From positions 575,323-639,322 of the forward strand of contig NZ_JABEKT010000003.1 of NCBI RefSeq assembly GCF_013283195.1: 64,000 bases of DNA. The letters run 5' to 3'. Under the pieces are notes generated by a model. That model did no database searches. It was not told where the DNA came from and worked only from the letters and a program-made list of their open reading frames with translations. The translations under genes were made by a program, and so were the position numbers. Source of the DNA: Ensifer adhaerens (lineage in GTDB: Bacteria > Pseudomonadota > Alphaproteobacteria > Rhizobiales > Rhizobiaceae). This document shows positions 38,894 to 47,962 of the stretch, piece by piece; position 1 is the stretch's first letter; the number at the start of each line of letters is the position of its first letter.

Positions 38894-40408
38894 ATGGCCG
38901 ACGACGAGGAACAGCAGGGCGGCCGCATATTCTTTTCAAACATCGGCCGCAGCATGGAGCTGGAGGACGAGATCGTGCTGACGAGCGTTGGCATCGATAT
39001 CGGTTCCTCCACCTCCCATCTCGCCTTCTCGCGCATCGTGCTGGAGCGGCTCGACACCCGCTATATGGTGGTTGAACGCACGCTGCTGCACCAGTCAGAC
39101 GTGTTGCTCACCCCCTATAGCGGCGACAATGAGATCGATGCTGAGGCACTGGGCGCTTTCATCGCCCAGCAATATGCCGCGGCCAATCTGAAGCCCGAAG
39201 CCATCGACACCGGTGCGCTCATCCTGACAGGCGTCGCGGTGCGCCGAAAAAATGCCCGTGCCATCGGCGACATCTTTTCGGCCCAGACCGGAAAGTTCGT
39301 GGTCGTCAGCGCCGGCGACGGACTGGAAACCACGCTTGCCGCCTTCGGCTCGGGCGCCGTCGCGCGCTCGGCCAAGGACGACATCCGGGTCCTCAACGTC
39401 GATATCGGCGGCGGCACGTCCAAACTTGCCCTTTGCGAAAGCGGCACTATCCGCCACATCAGCGCCATCGACATCGGCGCACGCATCATCGCCTTCGATG
39501 AAAGCCGCCGCATCACCCGCATCGAGGAAGCTGGCCATCACTTCGCCGGCCGCGCAGGGGTGCCGATCGCGTTCGGAGAGCCCCTCAGCGAGACCGATGC
39601 GCGCAAAATCGCTGAGATCATGATCGATTGCCTGTTCGAGGCCATGCAGGGTGGGAAGATGCTGCCGCAGACGGTCGCCTTGCACCGCCTGCCACCATTG
39701 CCGAATGGCTCGCCTCCCGATATCGTCACCATCTCCGGCGGCGTCTCGGAATTCTTCTATGCCAAGGACGAGCAAAGCTTCAGCGATCTTGGCCCTCTGC
39801 TTGCCGTAGCATTGCGCGAAAAGCTCGCGGGCTGGCCGCCTGCGCTGGAAGTGCCGCAGCAGGGCATCCGCGCCACCGTTGTCGGGGCCTCGCAATACAC
39901 GGTCCAGGTCAGCGGCAGCACGATCTTCGTTGAGCCACTCGGACTGCTTCCGGTCCGCAACGTGCCTGTGATCAAGCCGCAGATCGTCTTTTCTGAAGAC
40001 ATCGACGCCGAAGCCGTTGCCGCGACAGTCCGCGATGCGCTTTCCCGCCTCGATCTCGCCAACGCAGAAAGCCCGGTCGGCCTCTGCTACGAATGGGAGG
40101 GTTCTGCCAGCTACGGACGCCTCGATGGCTTCTGCCGGGGGATCGCCGAGGGGCTTTCGCCGATCCTTGCCAAGGGTCATCCGCTGATCCTCGTCGGCGA
40201 AGGCGATATCGGCGGCCTTATCGGCATGCATTGCCAGCAGGACACGGGCGTAGCGAAGGTCATTTCGATCGACGGCATCAAGCTTGATGAGTTCGACTTC
40301 ATCGATATCGGCGCCATCCTCGAAACCTCCGGCGCCGTGCCGGTGGTGATCAAGTCGCTGGTCTTTCCGAGCCTTGGTCTCGGCCATGAAGCCCTCGAGA
40401 AACAATAG
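38894..40408 (+). CDS. EutA-family ATPase, copy 2
   Basis: 504 residues, EutA branch of the ASKHA fold. Phosphate-1 SVGIDIGSSTSHLAFS (about 32-46), phosphate-2 NVDIGGGTSKLALCESG, adenosine-type TISGGVSEFFYAKDE, RATVVGASQYTVQVSGSTIF and the C-terminal IDIGAILETSGAVPVVIKSL all match EutA. The bicupin stop is three bases upstream. Ethanolamine ammonia-lyase subunits are absent. A chaperone-like reactivation of the bicupin or another pathway enzyme is inferred. The phosphate-1 loop has SST where enterobacterial EutA has TTT; the key Asp and Gly are kept, so ATP binding should be intact. Confidence 0.83.
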   Translation: MADDEEQQGGRIFFSNIGRSMELEDEIVLTSVGIDIGSSTSHLAFSRIVLERLDTRYMVVERTLLHQSDVLLTPYSGDNEIDAEALGAFIAQQYAAANLKPEAIDTGALILTGVAVRRKNARAIGDIFSAQTGKFVVVSAGDGLETTLAAFGSGAVARSAKDDIRVLNVDIGGGTSKLALCESGTIRHISAIDIGARIIAFDESRRITRIEEAGHHFAGRAGVPIAFGEPLSETDARKIAEIMIDCLFEAMQGGKMLPQTVALHRLPPLPNGSPPDIVTISGGVSEFFYAKDEQSFSDLGPLLAVALREKLAGWPPALEVPQQGIRATVVGASQYTVQVSGSTIFVEPLGLLPVRNVPVIKPQIVFSEDIDAEAVAATVRDALSRLDLANAESPVGLCYEWEGSASYGRLDGFCRGIAEGLSPILAKGHPLILVGEGDIGGLIGMHCQQDTGVAKVISIDGIKLDEFDFIDIGAILETSGAVPVVIKSLVFPSLGLGHEALEKQ

Positions 40409-40419
40409 CGCTTCGCCGC

Positions 40420-40450
40420 GGGCCGCGATCCCGACAGGAGTTCGCGGCCC
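40420..40450. terminator. Bidirectional terminator between EutA-like and FAD hydroxylase genes
   Basis: A 9-bp stem GGGCCGCGA / TCGCGGCCC with a 13-base loop is followed by TTT on the plus strand. It lies in the 49-base gap between the convergent genes. Confidence 0.68.
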
Positions 40451-40457
40451 TTTGCCG

Positions 40458-42071
40458 TCAATGGCCCGTGGCCATGGCAGCGAGCGCTGCAGCATCCTCC
40501 GGCGCCCTTTGACCACGCCAAACGACATGCATGTCAGGCCGCAGCAGGATCAGGTCGAAGCCATAGATGTCTCGCGCCTTCTGCCCGGCGATATCGAGCG
40601 TTGCAAATGGAACACCCCGCGCGCGAAAAGCCTCCGCGAGCTTGCCGTCGTCCGCGCCAGTTCCACCAATCCGCAGCAGGGTATAGCCCGACCCAATCAG
40701 GTCCTGCACTGCCATGTCGTTTTCCAGCCAGAGATGCGGCAGACGCGCTCCCGGCCAGGTCGTCGGGTGGTATTCGCGAAAAAGATGCTCCGGGCCGCCC
40801 GGCTCGTCGGTAATGACGGGCGAACCGACATAGCGGTAACCCAGTTCCGCGCCGATCATCTCATTGGTCTTGCGCTGCTCGACGTCGGCTATCCGCGCGA
40901 GATTGTCTCGGGTCGCCTGCCCTTCAGGTGTCGAATCCCGAATATCGGGGCGATATTGCGAGCGCCATCTGCGCCGTCCGAGCGAGGCATAACGCGACGC
41001 CCCGACGTTCCTGTCGCCCACCTGCCTTCGCTCTATCCCGTAAGAGCCGAGAAGTTTGGGGCCACCCCAGCCCTGCAGCACCGCCGCAAGCTTCCAGCCG
41101 AGGTCAACCGCATCGCCGACGCCTGTGTTCATGCCGAGCCCACCGGTCGGTATGACCAGATGGGCGGCGTCGCCGGCAAGAAACACCCGACCCAAGCCAT
41201 ACTGATCGGCAAGCAGGAGGTTCTGCTTCCACTGTCCGACATAGAGCATCGAGTAGTCGACCGGCGCACCCACAGCCTTTTCGAACTGGGCAGCCATGTC
41301 CTCGTCACGTTCGACCACAGCATGAAGCGTCCAGTGTTTCGTCGAATCCTGCATGATGAGGAAGGTCGCCTGCCCATCTGCCACATGGTAGTGCCGCCCC
41401 TTGCCGGGACCGTCCCCGAGCGGAATGCGGTCGTAGAGCGTGTCGCTGTGGTAGAGCGCCTGACGCAGATGCAGGAGGTTGCCCTCGCCACGCAGCTTGA
41501 TGCCGAGTTGCTTGCGCACCGCGCTCGCACCACCATCGCAGCCGACGAGATATTTCGCCCGGATCGCGCTCCTGTTGCCCTTGCCATCCAGAACCCTGGT
41601 CGTCACGCCGCCCGGGTCCTGTTCCAAAGACAGGAACTCGCAGCCATAGCGCACCGCAACCGAGGGCAGCGCCTCGGCAACCGACTTCAGCAGCGGCTCG
41701 AGCGTGTACTGCGAGATCAACTGGTAGGCTTCGAGCGGAAGCGACGCATCCTCGCTGCAGGCAATCTCCTCAAGCGCCTGCGACACGGAGGCGTAATGCA
41801 GGCGAAGCAGTGGTGGCTCGTTCATCGCCAGCACCACATAAACATCCATCGGCACCGATGCATTGAGCCCTGCCGCTCGTATCTTCTTCGACAGGCCCAT
41901 GCGGCGGAAGATTTCCATGGTGCGTGCGTTGCAACGCTCCATCTTCGGCAAGAACTCAGGGCCTTCCTTCTTCTCGATCAGGGTGCAACGTACCCCTCTC
42001 TGCCCCAGGTCGATCGCAAGTGTCAGCCCGACAGGACCTGCTCCAACGATAATGACATCAGTTTCATTCAT
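40458..42071 (-). CDS. FAD-dependent aromatic hydroxylase, MhpA/PheA-like
   Basis: 537 residues, class A flavoprotein monooxygenase. FAD motif VIIVGAGPVGLTLAIDLGQRG (GAGPVG near 10-15), DG motif LVGCDGGASAVRKQLG and GD motif RVFLAGDAAHLVIPTGGLGMN are present. A C-terminal thioredoxin-like domain (about 400-537) resembles 3-(3-hydroxyphenyl)propionate hydroxylase. It would hydroxylate a phenolic acid using NAD(P)H and O2. The gene is divergent from the decarboxylase-like gene at 42283. Confidence 0.86.
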   Translation of the reverse strand: MNETDVIIVGAGPVGLTLAIDLGQRGVRCTLIEKKEGPEFLPKMERCNARTMEIFRRMGLSKKIRAAGLNASVPMDVYVVLAMNEPPLLRLHYASVSQALEEIACSEDASLPLEAYQLISQYTLEPLLKSVAEALPSVAVRYGCEFLSLEQDPGGVTTRVLDGKGNRSAIRAKYLVGCDGGASAVRKQLGIKLRGEGNLLHLRQALYHSDTLYDRIPLGDGPGKGRHYHVADGQATFLIMQDSTKHWTLHAVVERDEDMAAQFEKAVGAPVDYSMLYVGQWKQNLLLADQYGLGRVFLAGDAAHLVIPTGGLGMNTGVGDAVDLGWKLAAVLQGWGGPKLLGSYGIERRQVGDRNVGASRYASLGRRRWRSQYRPDIRDSTPEGQATRDNLARIADVEQRKTNEMIGAELGYRYVGSPVITDEPGGPEHLFREYHPTTWPGARLPHLWLENDMAVQDLIGSGYTLLRIGGTGADDGKLAEAFRARGVPFATLDIAGQKARDIYGFDLILLRPDMHVVWRGQRAPEDAAALAAMATGH

Positions 42072-42282
42072 TGTGGGATTCCATGAAGCTATGGCGATCG
42101 TTGTCGACCGGAGTTAATGCGGCAAACCTTTGTGCACATAGTAGTCATCGACTGAAATCTTCGTCAATCGTGACTATGCAAAAATCTCAAATTATAGGAT
42201 TATGTAAAATTTACTAGACAAGCAAAAGCACGTGAAGCATGGTGCTGACACGGCCCCGAGGAGGCACAACGCAGGAGGAAGC
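42072..42282. promoter_or_regulatory. Divergent promoter region, AT-rich
   Basis: A 211-base region between the hydroxylase (minus) and the decarboxylase operon (plus). It is clearly more AT-rich than its surroundings at 42170-42225. An inverted repeat TAGTCA (42142-42147) / TGACTA (42171-42176) is a candidate regulator site. GCAGGAGGAAGC is the ribosome-binding site of the plus-strand gene. Confidence 0.5.
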
Positions 42283-43272
42283 ATGACGAAAAAGGTGCAA
42301 ATAACGCTGGCTTGCGGCGATTACGAAATCGTCCGCGCCCTCAAGGAGGGCGAGATCAGTCCTGATGGTATCGACCTCACTATCCTGACGGAGATGGATT
42401 CCACCACCCGGCACTGGCGTTTTCTACGCAACCGGGAATTCGACGTGGCGGAGGTATCGCTCTCCTCCTACATCGCCGCCAAGGGGCGCAACCTCCCTTT
42501 CGCGGCGATCCCGGTCTTCCTGCACCGGCGCTTTCGCCACGGCTTCATCTTCACCAACACGGCAAGCGGCATTCGCGAACCGACGGATCTGATCGGTCGC
42601 AAAGTCGGCGTAAAGAACTACCTCGTCACCGCAACTCTCTGGCAGCGCGGCCTCTTGGAGAGCGAGTATGGCGTACCCCACACCTCGATGGATTGGTATG
42701 CGGAGCTGGACGAGGACGTCGATTTTATCCCCCCCACCGGTTTGCGGCTCCATCGCCTTGCAGACGATAAATCAGTCGAGCAAATGCTGGTCGATGGCGA
42801 GATCGACGCCCTTCTCCACCCCGACCTGATCGAACCCGTCCTGCGAAAGGACCCCCGTGTGGGTCGCTTGTTTCCCGACTACAAACGCGATGAAATCGGC
42901 TACTTCGAGCGCACCGGCATCTTCCCGATCATGCATGTGCTCGGCATCCGCCCTGAGATCGTCGAGCGCCACCCCTGGGTACCGATCAACCTTTATCAGG
43001 CTTTCACCGAGGCCAAGCGCATCGCCATGGAACGCATGGAGAACCCGCGCATCGTGCCGCTCGCCTGGTATCGCGAAGCCTGGGAGGAACAACAGGCAAT
43101 CCTCGGCGACGACCCCTGGGCCTATGGCCTTGGTGAGCAAAACCGTAAGACGCTGGAAACGGCCGTCGACTACGCCCACCAACAGGGCCTGATCGATCGC
43201 AAGCTCGACCTTTCAGATCTCTTCCTCGACCTCTCGCAGGGCCGCAAACGCGGTGACAAACACCGTGTGTAG
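42283..43272 (+). CDS. 4,5-dihydroxyphthalate-decarboxylase-like protein, copy 3
   Basis: 329 residues, the best match of the three to Pht5-type decarboxylases: QITLACGDYEIVRALKEGEI, GIDLTILTEM, FDVAEVSLSSYIA, FAAIPVFLHRRFRHGFIF and IFPIMHVLGIRPEIVERHPW. The start ATG 42283 follows AGGAGGAAGC. There is no signal peptide, so a cytosolic enzyme is more likely than a transporter binding protein of the same fold. First gene of an operon with a class II aldolase and an amidohydrolase. Confidence 0.82.
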   Translation: MTKKVQITLACGDYEIVRALKEGEISPDGIDLTILTEMDSTTRHWRFLRNREFDVAEVSLSSYIAAKGRNLPFAAIPVFLHRRFRHGFIFTNTASGIREPTDLIGRKVGVKNYLVTATLWQRGLLESEYGVPHTSMDWYAELDEDVDFIPPTGLRLHRLADDKSVEQMLVDGEIDALLHPDLIEPVLRKDPRVGRLFPDYKRDEIGYFERTGIFPIMHVLGIRPEIVERHPWVPINLYQAFTEAKRIAMERMENPRIVPLAWYREAWEEQQAILGDDPWAYGLGEQNRKTLETAVDYAHQQGLIDRKLDLSDLFLDLSQGRKRGDKHRV

Positions 43273-43366
43273 CGCCTGCGGCACGCCCGCTGGGGTCAAT
43301 CGCTTCAAGCCTGCCTGGCAGGCGGCGGATTGTAACATGCAGCCGGACCAATCAGAGGCAACAGCC

Positions 43367-44059
43367 ATGCATGAAGACCTGAAACAGCGCATGATCGAGG
43401 CGGGCCGCATCCTTGAACAGGCAGGCCAGGGCGACTGGACCCGCGGTCACATCTCCGTTCGCGTTCCCGATTGCGCGGACCGCTTCTACATGAAGGCATC
43501 GAAGATCGGACTTGAGGAAATCACCCTCGACAACATCATCACTGTCGGCCTCGATGGCGAAAAGATTGCAGGCGACCACGGCCGCCACAACGAAGTCTAC
43601 ATTCATTCCGAAGTGCTGCGCGTCCGCCCCGACGTCAATGCGGTCGTCCACACCCACGCACCCTATGCCGTGAGCTTTTCCGCACTCGGCAAGCCGTTGC
43701 AGGCCGTCGGCCACCCAGGCTCGATCTTCGCCGAAGGGCTTCCGGTGTTTTCGGAAACGACCCAACTGATCACCACCGCCGAGCGTGGGCGCGCGGTTGC
43801 CGCGACGCTCGGCACGCACGACGCCATGCTACTGCAAAACCACGGCCTTGTTACCGCCGCCGCCACGATCGAGCAGGCGATCTATTTGGCTTTGTCGCTT
43901 GAAACCGCCTGCATGATGCAGCTCTGGGTGGAGGCCGCCGGCGGCGCCAAGGCGCTCGGCAATCCCGAGGACATCAGGGCCAAGCGCAAGCACATGTTTC
44001 GCGAAGAAATGTTCAAGGCGACCTTCGCCTATCTCGTGCGCCGCCTGAAGCGCGGCTGA
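43367..44059 (+). CDS. Class II aldolase/adducin-family protein, copy 2
   Basis: 230 residues. Zinc ligands fit NAVVHTHAPYAVSFS and LLQNHGLVTAA; the acid residue is in NEVYIHSEVL. Family as for the copy at 35769 (aldolases and dihydroxyphthalate decarboxylases), but the two are distant. Start ATG 43367 has AGAGGC at suitable distance; two upstream in-frame ATGs, one overlapping the previous gene, have none. The next gene starts 32 bases after its stop. Confidence 0.8.
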   Translation: MHEDLKQRMIEAGRILEQAGQGDWTRGHISVRVPDCADRFYMKASKIGLEEITLDNIITVGLDGEKIAGDHGRHNEVYIHSEVLRVRPDVNAVVHTHAPYAVSFSALGKPLQAVGHPGSIFAEGLPVFSETTQLITTAERGRAVAATLGTHDAMLLQNHGLVTAAATIEQAIYLALSLETACMMQLWVEAAGGAKALGNPEDIRAKRKHMFREEMFKATFAYLVRRLKRG

Positions 44060-44091
44060 TCGCATCATCGCAAAGCTATGGAGGAGACCGC

Positions 44092-45108
44092 ATGCACTAT
44101 GTCGATGCATTCAACCACTTTTTCCCGAAGGCCCTTTGGGATCGCATCCAGAAGCTGGAGGGCGCAGGCAAGGATATCGGCCGGCGCATGCAGGGCGTTC
44201 CCTGCATTTACGATCTCGATGTCCGCTTCCGCGTTATGGACGAATTCCGCGACTATACCCAGATCCTGTCGCTCGGCATGCCGCCGCTGGAGGCGATGGG
44301 CGGCCCGGAGCTTTCGACAGAGTTTGCCCGCATCGCCAATGAGGGACTCGCCGAACTGGTGGAGAAACATCCCGAACGGTTCGCAGGCTTCGTCGCTGCC
44401 CTGCCGATGAACGCGCCGGAAAATGCCGCCAGGGAAGCCGAACGCGCTTTCACCGAGCTTGGCGCCAACGGCCTGCAGATCCACACCAACGTCAACGGCG
44501 CACCGCTTGACGAGGAGCGTTTCTTTCCGATCTTCGAAGTCGCCGCGCGCCACGGCAAACCGGTTCTCCTACATCCCTCGCGCGGCGCCTCGATGCCGGA
44601 CTACGCGACCGAGGACAAATCGAAGTATGAGATCTGGTGGACCTTCGGCTGGCCTTATGAGACCAGTGCCGCCATGGCCCGCCTCGTGTTCTCGGGCATT
44701 ATGGACCGGCTGCCGGACCTTCGCGTTCTCGCCCACCACATGGGCGCGATGGTGCCCTATTTTGAAGGGCGCGTCGGCCCCGGGTGGGATCAACTCGGCA
44801 AGCGCACGACAGATGAAGATCTCACTCTCGTACTGAAACGACTAAAAAAACGCCCGCTCGATTACTTCAAGGATTTCTATGCCGACACCGCGGTCTTCGG
44901 GTCCCGCGCAGCCACGCTTTGCGGACTGGAGTTCTACGGTAGCGACCGCATTCTCTTTGCTTCCGACTCGCCTTTCGACCCCGAAAAGGGCCCAGGTTAC
45001 ATCCGGGACACCCTGAAGATTCTGAACAGCCTGGACCTGCCGAATGAGGACATGGAAAAGATCTGCTTCAGGAACGCAGAACGCCTCTTTGGTCTGAAGA
45101 CGAAGTAA
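44092..45108 (+). CDS. Amidohydrolase-2 (ACMSD/decarboxylase) family protein with altered metal motif
   Basis: 338 residues of the ACMSD/OMPDC/LigW family. The barrel marks VLLHPSRGASMPDYATED, VLAHHMGAMVPYFEGRVG and ILFASDSPFDPEKGPGYIRD are present. The usual N-terminal HxH metal pair is changed: the start is MHYVDAFNHFFP, with Phe7 where the first His of HxH is expected, while His9 is kept. Related decarboxylases replace this site with Glu, but Phe is odd. Non-oxidative decarboxylation or hydrolysis of an aromatic intermediate is likely. GGAGGAGACC precedes the ATG. Confidence 0.8.
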   Translation: MHYVDAFNHFFPKALWDRIQKLEGAGKDIGRRMQGVPCIYDLDVRFRVMDEFRDYTQILSLGMPPLEAMGGPELSTEFARIANEGLAELVEKHPERFAGFVAALPMNAPENAAREAERAFTELGANGLQIHTNVNGAPLDEERFFPIFEVAARHGKPVLLHPSRGASMPDYATEDKSKYEIWWTFGWPYETSAAMARLVFSGIMDRLPDLRVLAHHMGAMVPYFEGRVGPGWDQLGKRTTDEDLTLVLKRLKKRPLDYFKDFYADTAVFGSRAATLCGLEFYGSDRILFASDSPFDPEKGPGYIRDTLKILNSLDLPNEDMEKICFRNAERLFGLKTK

Positions 45109-45244
45109 AATCGCACACAAATAATACGCTAGCGCCTTGGTAGCCCGACAACTCTTGAGATTGCCGGGCGTTCTGATGTCGATTTGCGGCTCAATCAAAC
45201 TCGGAGCGTTTAGATCGTCATTGGACTACGCGCTCCGCATTGCT

Positions 45245-47080
45245 TCAGGCAACCCGCCTCATTTCCTGAGCCATCTCGCCAGGCGAAGCTGTTGATCCGG
45301 TGCGGAACCGCTGGACCTGCCGCGCCAGGTCATCGGTCTCCCGCGCCAGCGATCGGGCGGCCGCCGTGGTTTCCTCAACCATCGCAGCATTCTGCTGGGT
45401 CACCTTGTCCATAAGATCGGCGGCGACGGAGACCTCCTTGAGGCTCGTCGCCTGTTCCCGTGACGTGCGGGCAATCTGCGAGACAACGCCGTTCACATCG
45501 GAAACCTGCACCACGATCTCGCACAACGACGTGCCCGAAGCCCTTACCAGCTTGACGCCCTCGTCGACCTGTCGGCTCGAAGTCGAGATCAGATCCTTGA
45601 TCTCCTTGGCCGCTTCGGCCGACCTCTGAGCAAGACCGCGAACTTCCTGTGCGACCACGGCAAATCCGCGCCCGGCATCGCCCGCACGCGCCGCTTCGAC
45701 ACCGGCATTCAGCGCCAGAAGGTTGGTTTGAAAGGCAATTTCATCAATAACGCCAATGATCATCCCGATCTGGTTGGAAGAGGATTCGATCGCCGTCATC
45801 GCCTCGACGGCCATAGTGACGATCTCACCACCCCTGCGGGCGTTCTCCTGTGCGGTGGTCGCAAACTCCTGCGCACGACCCGCGCCGATGGCCGCATCGT
45901 CAACCCCACGGGAGGCGTCTGATAGGGCCGCCACTGTCTCTTCCAGGTTCGCTGCCTGCTCCTCCGTACGCTTTGCAAGATCGTTCGATGCATCGGAGAT
46001 CTGGGCTAGCCCAGCACGGATCGTGCCGACCGAGGCCACGACCGAACCGATCGCCTGCTCCATTGCAGCGACAGTATCGTTGAATTTGTCGCGAATGGTC
46101 TCGAACTCCGGCGCCACGTGTTCTTTCATGCGGATGGTGAGATCGCCATTCGACAGTTCGGTAAAGCAAAACTGGACCGCATCGACGAAGCCGCGCAGGC
46201 CCTGTTGCCGAACATTGTCGACGGCGAGCTGGCGTGTACGTTGCTCTTCCTGCACGCGCCGCGCCGATACCGCATCGGCTTCCAAGCGGCGGTTTTCGTC
46301 GACTGCATCGCGAAAGACCCCGACGGCCCGTGCCATGGCGCCGATCTCGTCGCTCCGGTTGTAGCGATCGAGCGCGATATCGGTGTCGCCGCCGGCAAGC
46401 TTCAGCATCAAATTGGTCATCGCTAAGATCGGTTTGCCGATCAGCCTGTTCAATAGCCAGCCCAATAGCACCGAGGCAAAGATCAGGAAACCTATACCAG
46501 CACCAAGTGTGACTTTGGTCGCGAAGTTCGCCTTGGCCACCTCGTCGGCAGCGTTGTCCATTGCCGTGTGTTCAGCCGCACGCAGCTCCTCGATGATCGT
46601 CTGCGCAGGGTCTATGTAGCTGTCGGCCGTATCCGACATCGCGATGTCCACGGCCTGCGCAAAGGTTTTTTCCTTGAGCGCTTTGCCCATGACCGGCTCA
46701 AGGACCTTCAGCCGCCACGTGCCGACGTGGTCGAGCATGATCTTCATCTTCGCTGCAACTTCGCTGTCGCTCTCAGCTGTCTTCCTGGTGATGTCGACGT
46801 TCTTCAGCAGGCTTGCATAGTGCTTCTCGATGCTGTCGATGTAGCGCTTGTCCCTGCTGACCAAAAGGCCACGAACCGAGCTTTCAAGGCGTGCCATAGA
46901 AAGTCGGATATCGGTCGCCGCCGCGACGATGCGCCCATGAACCTCGCTTGCCCGGCCGGCTTTTTCTACGGTTACCACCTGCTGATGGACCACCGCCCCG
47001 ATGCATCCGGCTGCAACGACCAGAAGGGCAAATGCCAACCCCAGTTTGCGTGCAGTCTTCAAATCCCTCATCCCCATCAT
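45245..47080 (-). CDS. Methyl-accepting chemotaxis protein
   Basis: About 611 residues. TM1 near 15-35 ([19 protein letters not shown]), a four-helix periplasmic sensor (about 36-195), TM2 ([18 protein letters not shown]), HAMP, then a long cytoplasmic coiled coil with the conserved hairpin [20 protein letters not shown] and [19 protein letters not shown]. No CheR-binding pentapeptide at the C-terminus. Several in-frame ATGs make the start uncertain; 47080 has GGGGG six bases upstream, GTG 47119 is also open. It may guide movement to the catabolic substrate. Confidence 0.86.
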   Translation of the reverse strand: MMGMRDLKTARKLGLAFALLVVAAGCIGAVVHQQVVTVEKAGRASEVHGRIVAAATDIRLSMARLESSVRGLLVSRDKRYIDSIEKHYASLLKNVDITRKTAESDSEVAAKMKIMLDHVGTWRLKVLEPVMGKALKEKTFAQAVDIAMSDTADSYIDPAQTIIEELRAAEHTAMDNAADEVAKANFATKVTLGAGIGFLIFASVLLGWLLNRLIGKPILAMTNLMLKLAGGDTDIALDRYNRSDEIGAMARAVGVFRDAVDENRRLEADAVSARRVQEEQRTRQLAVDNVRQQGLRGFVDAVQFCFTELSNGDLTIRMKEHVAPEFETIRDKFNDTVAAMEQAIGSVVASVGTIRAGLAQISDASNDLAKRTEEQAANLEETVAALSDASRGVDDAAIGAGRAQEFATTAQENARRGGEIVTMAVEAMTAIESSSNQIGMIIGVIDEIAFQTNLLALNAGVEAARAGDAGRGFAVVAQEVRGLAQRSAEAAKEIKDLISTSSRQVDEGVKLVRASGTSLCEIVVQVSDVNGVVSQIARTSREQATSLKEVSVAADLMDKVTQQNAAMVEETTAAARSLARETDDLARQVQRFRTGSTASPGEMAQEMRRVA

Positions 47081-47531
47081 CCGCATCCCCCAGTGCCATG
47101 CAGCAGTCAGATCTGCCACAACCCAGGCAAGTGCCTGCTGCCCGGGAAGATTGCTAGATATGGCCCGTAAACAGCGCCTTAATCGAATGGGCCGAGTGCG
47201 AAACGATTATTTGAGGGCAGCAAGCGCAATTTTCGCTTGCATTTCGAATCCGACCGAGCGCGCGAAAATCTGCTGTGGCAGCGCACGGTTTCGACCCGCA
47301 GAAACAGATTGAAGCGGCGACATAGGCCGGCATCTCTGCCGGTTACCTCTCCGCGGGGACAGGCTGGACAATGCATATCCGAGCCGCCGCTCGATTGAAG
47401 TGCAGCTCTTCGGCGACCGCAATGACTTGCGAAATTTGGCGTAGCTCCAGGGTCTCCACCACATTTTGTTGTCATCGAACACCACGCATCGCACATAGAC
47501 CCGTGTGGTTTGCCATGAACAAAATGAGGGC
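47081..47531. other. Intergenic region with a small hairpin
   Basis: About 450 bases between the chemoreceptor and the HTH gene. It should contain the chemoreceptor promoter. GCAAGCG...CGCTTGC (about 47221-47241) is a hairpin with an AT-rich loop. No gene recognised. Confidence 0.45.
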
Positions 47532-47870
47532 ATGGATACTTTTGCCCTGAACCTGAAGCGCCGCGCTGAACAACTCGGGATTTCAAACGCCGAGGTCGCT
47601 CGACGCTCCGGGTTGAGCGATCGGCGCTATGGAAACTACGTCAGCGGAGTCCGCGAACCGGACCTTTCCAGATTGGTCCGTATAGACGAAGTCCTGGGTA
47701 TCAGCGTCGACGAGCTGCTGGGCGTGAATACTACCGAAAGCAAGGTCCGCACTGTCGAAGAGCAATTCCAATACCGCATCGCTGTCGCGCTCAAGGCTTT
47801 GAAAAGCGAAGACCCTCAGCGACTTGTCCTGATGATCGAAGCACTAGCATCATCGCTCCCAAGCGCCTGA
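47532..47870 (+). CDS. XRE-family HTH regulator
   Basis: 112 residues. A Cro/CI-type HTH spans about 5-60 (LKRRAEQLGISNAEVARRSG, YGNYVSGVREPDLSRLVRI, VLGISVDELLG) and a short helical tail follows. Start ATG 47532 has GAGGGC. Such small regulators are common near mobile elements. A truncated copy at 757-868 lies on the far side of the catabolic region. Confidence 0.84.
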   Translation: MDTFALNLKRRAEQLGISNAEVARRSGLSDRRYGNYVSGVREPDLSRLVRIDEVLGISVDELLGVNTTESKVRTVEEQFQYRIAVALKALKSEDPQRLVLMIEALASSLPSA

Positions 47871-47922
47871 CCTTCGAGGAAGTTTTCCACTTCGCCTATC
47901 CGCGCAACAAGCCTGTCGTTTT

Positions 47923-47940
47923 GCACTTAAACCTGAGACT
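47923..47940 (+). repeat. GCACTTAA-type repeat left of the insertion sequence
   Basis: GCACTTAAACCTGAGACT resembles GCACTTAATCTGAGATTCT at 49429-49447 in the same orientation on the other side of the IS. The copies may be remnants of one element end or of the target of the IS. Confidence 0.45.
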
Positions 47941-47962
47941 CGCGTCGCAACGATTTCAATAA

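Noticed and set aside
40374-42086. 570-codon plus-strand open frame opposite the FAD hydroxylase
   Set aside because: Shadow of the minus-strand gene with its GAGPVG, DG and GD motifs; composition is rich in Arg and His as usual for antisense frames.
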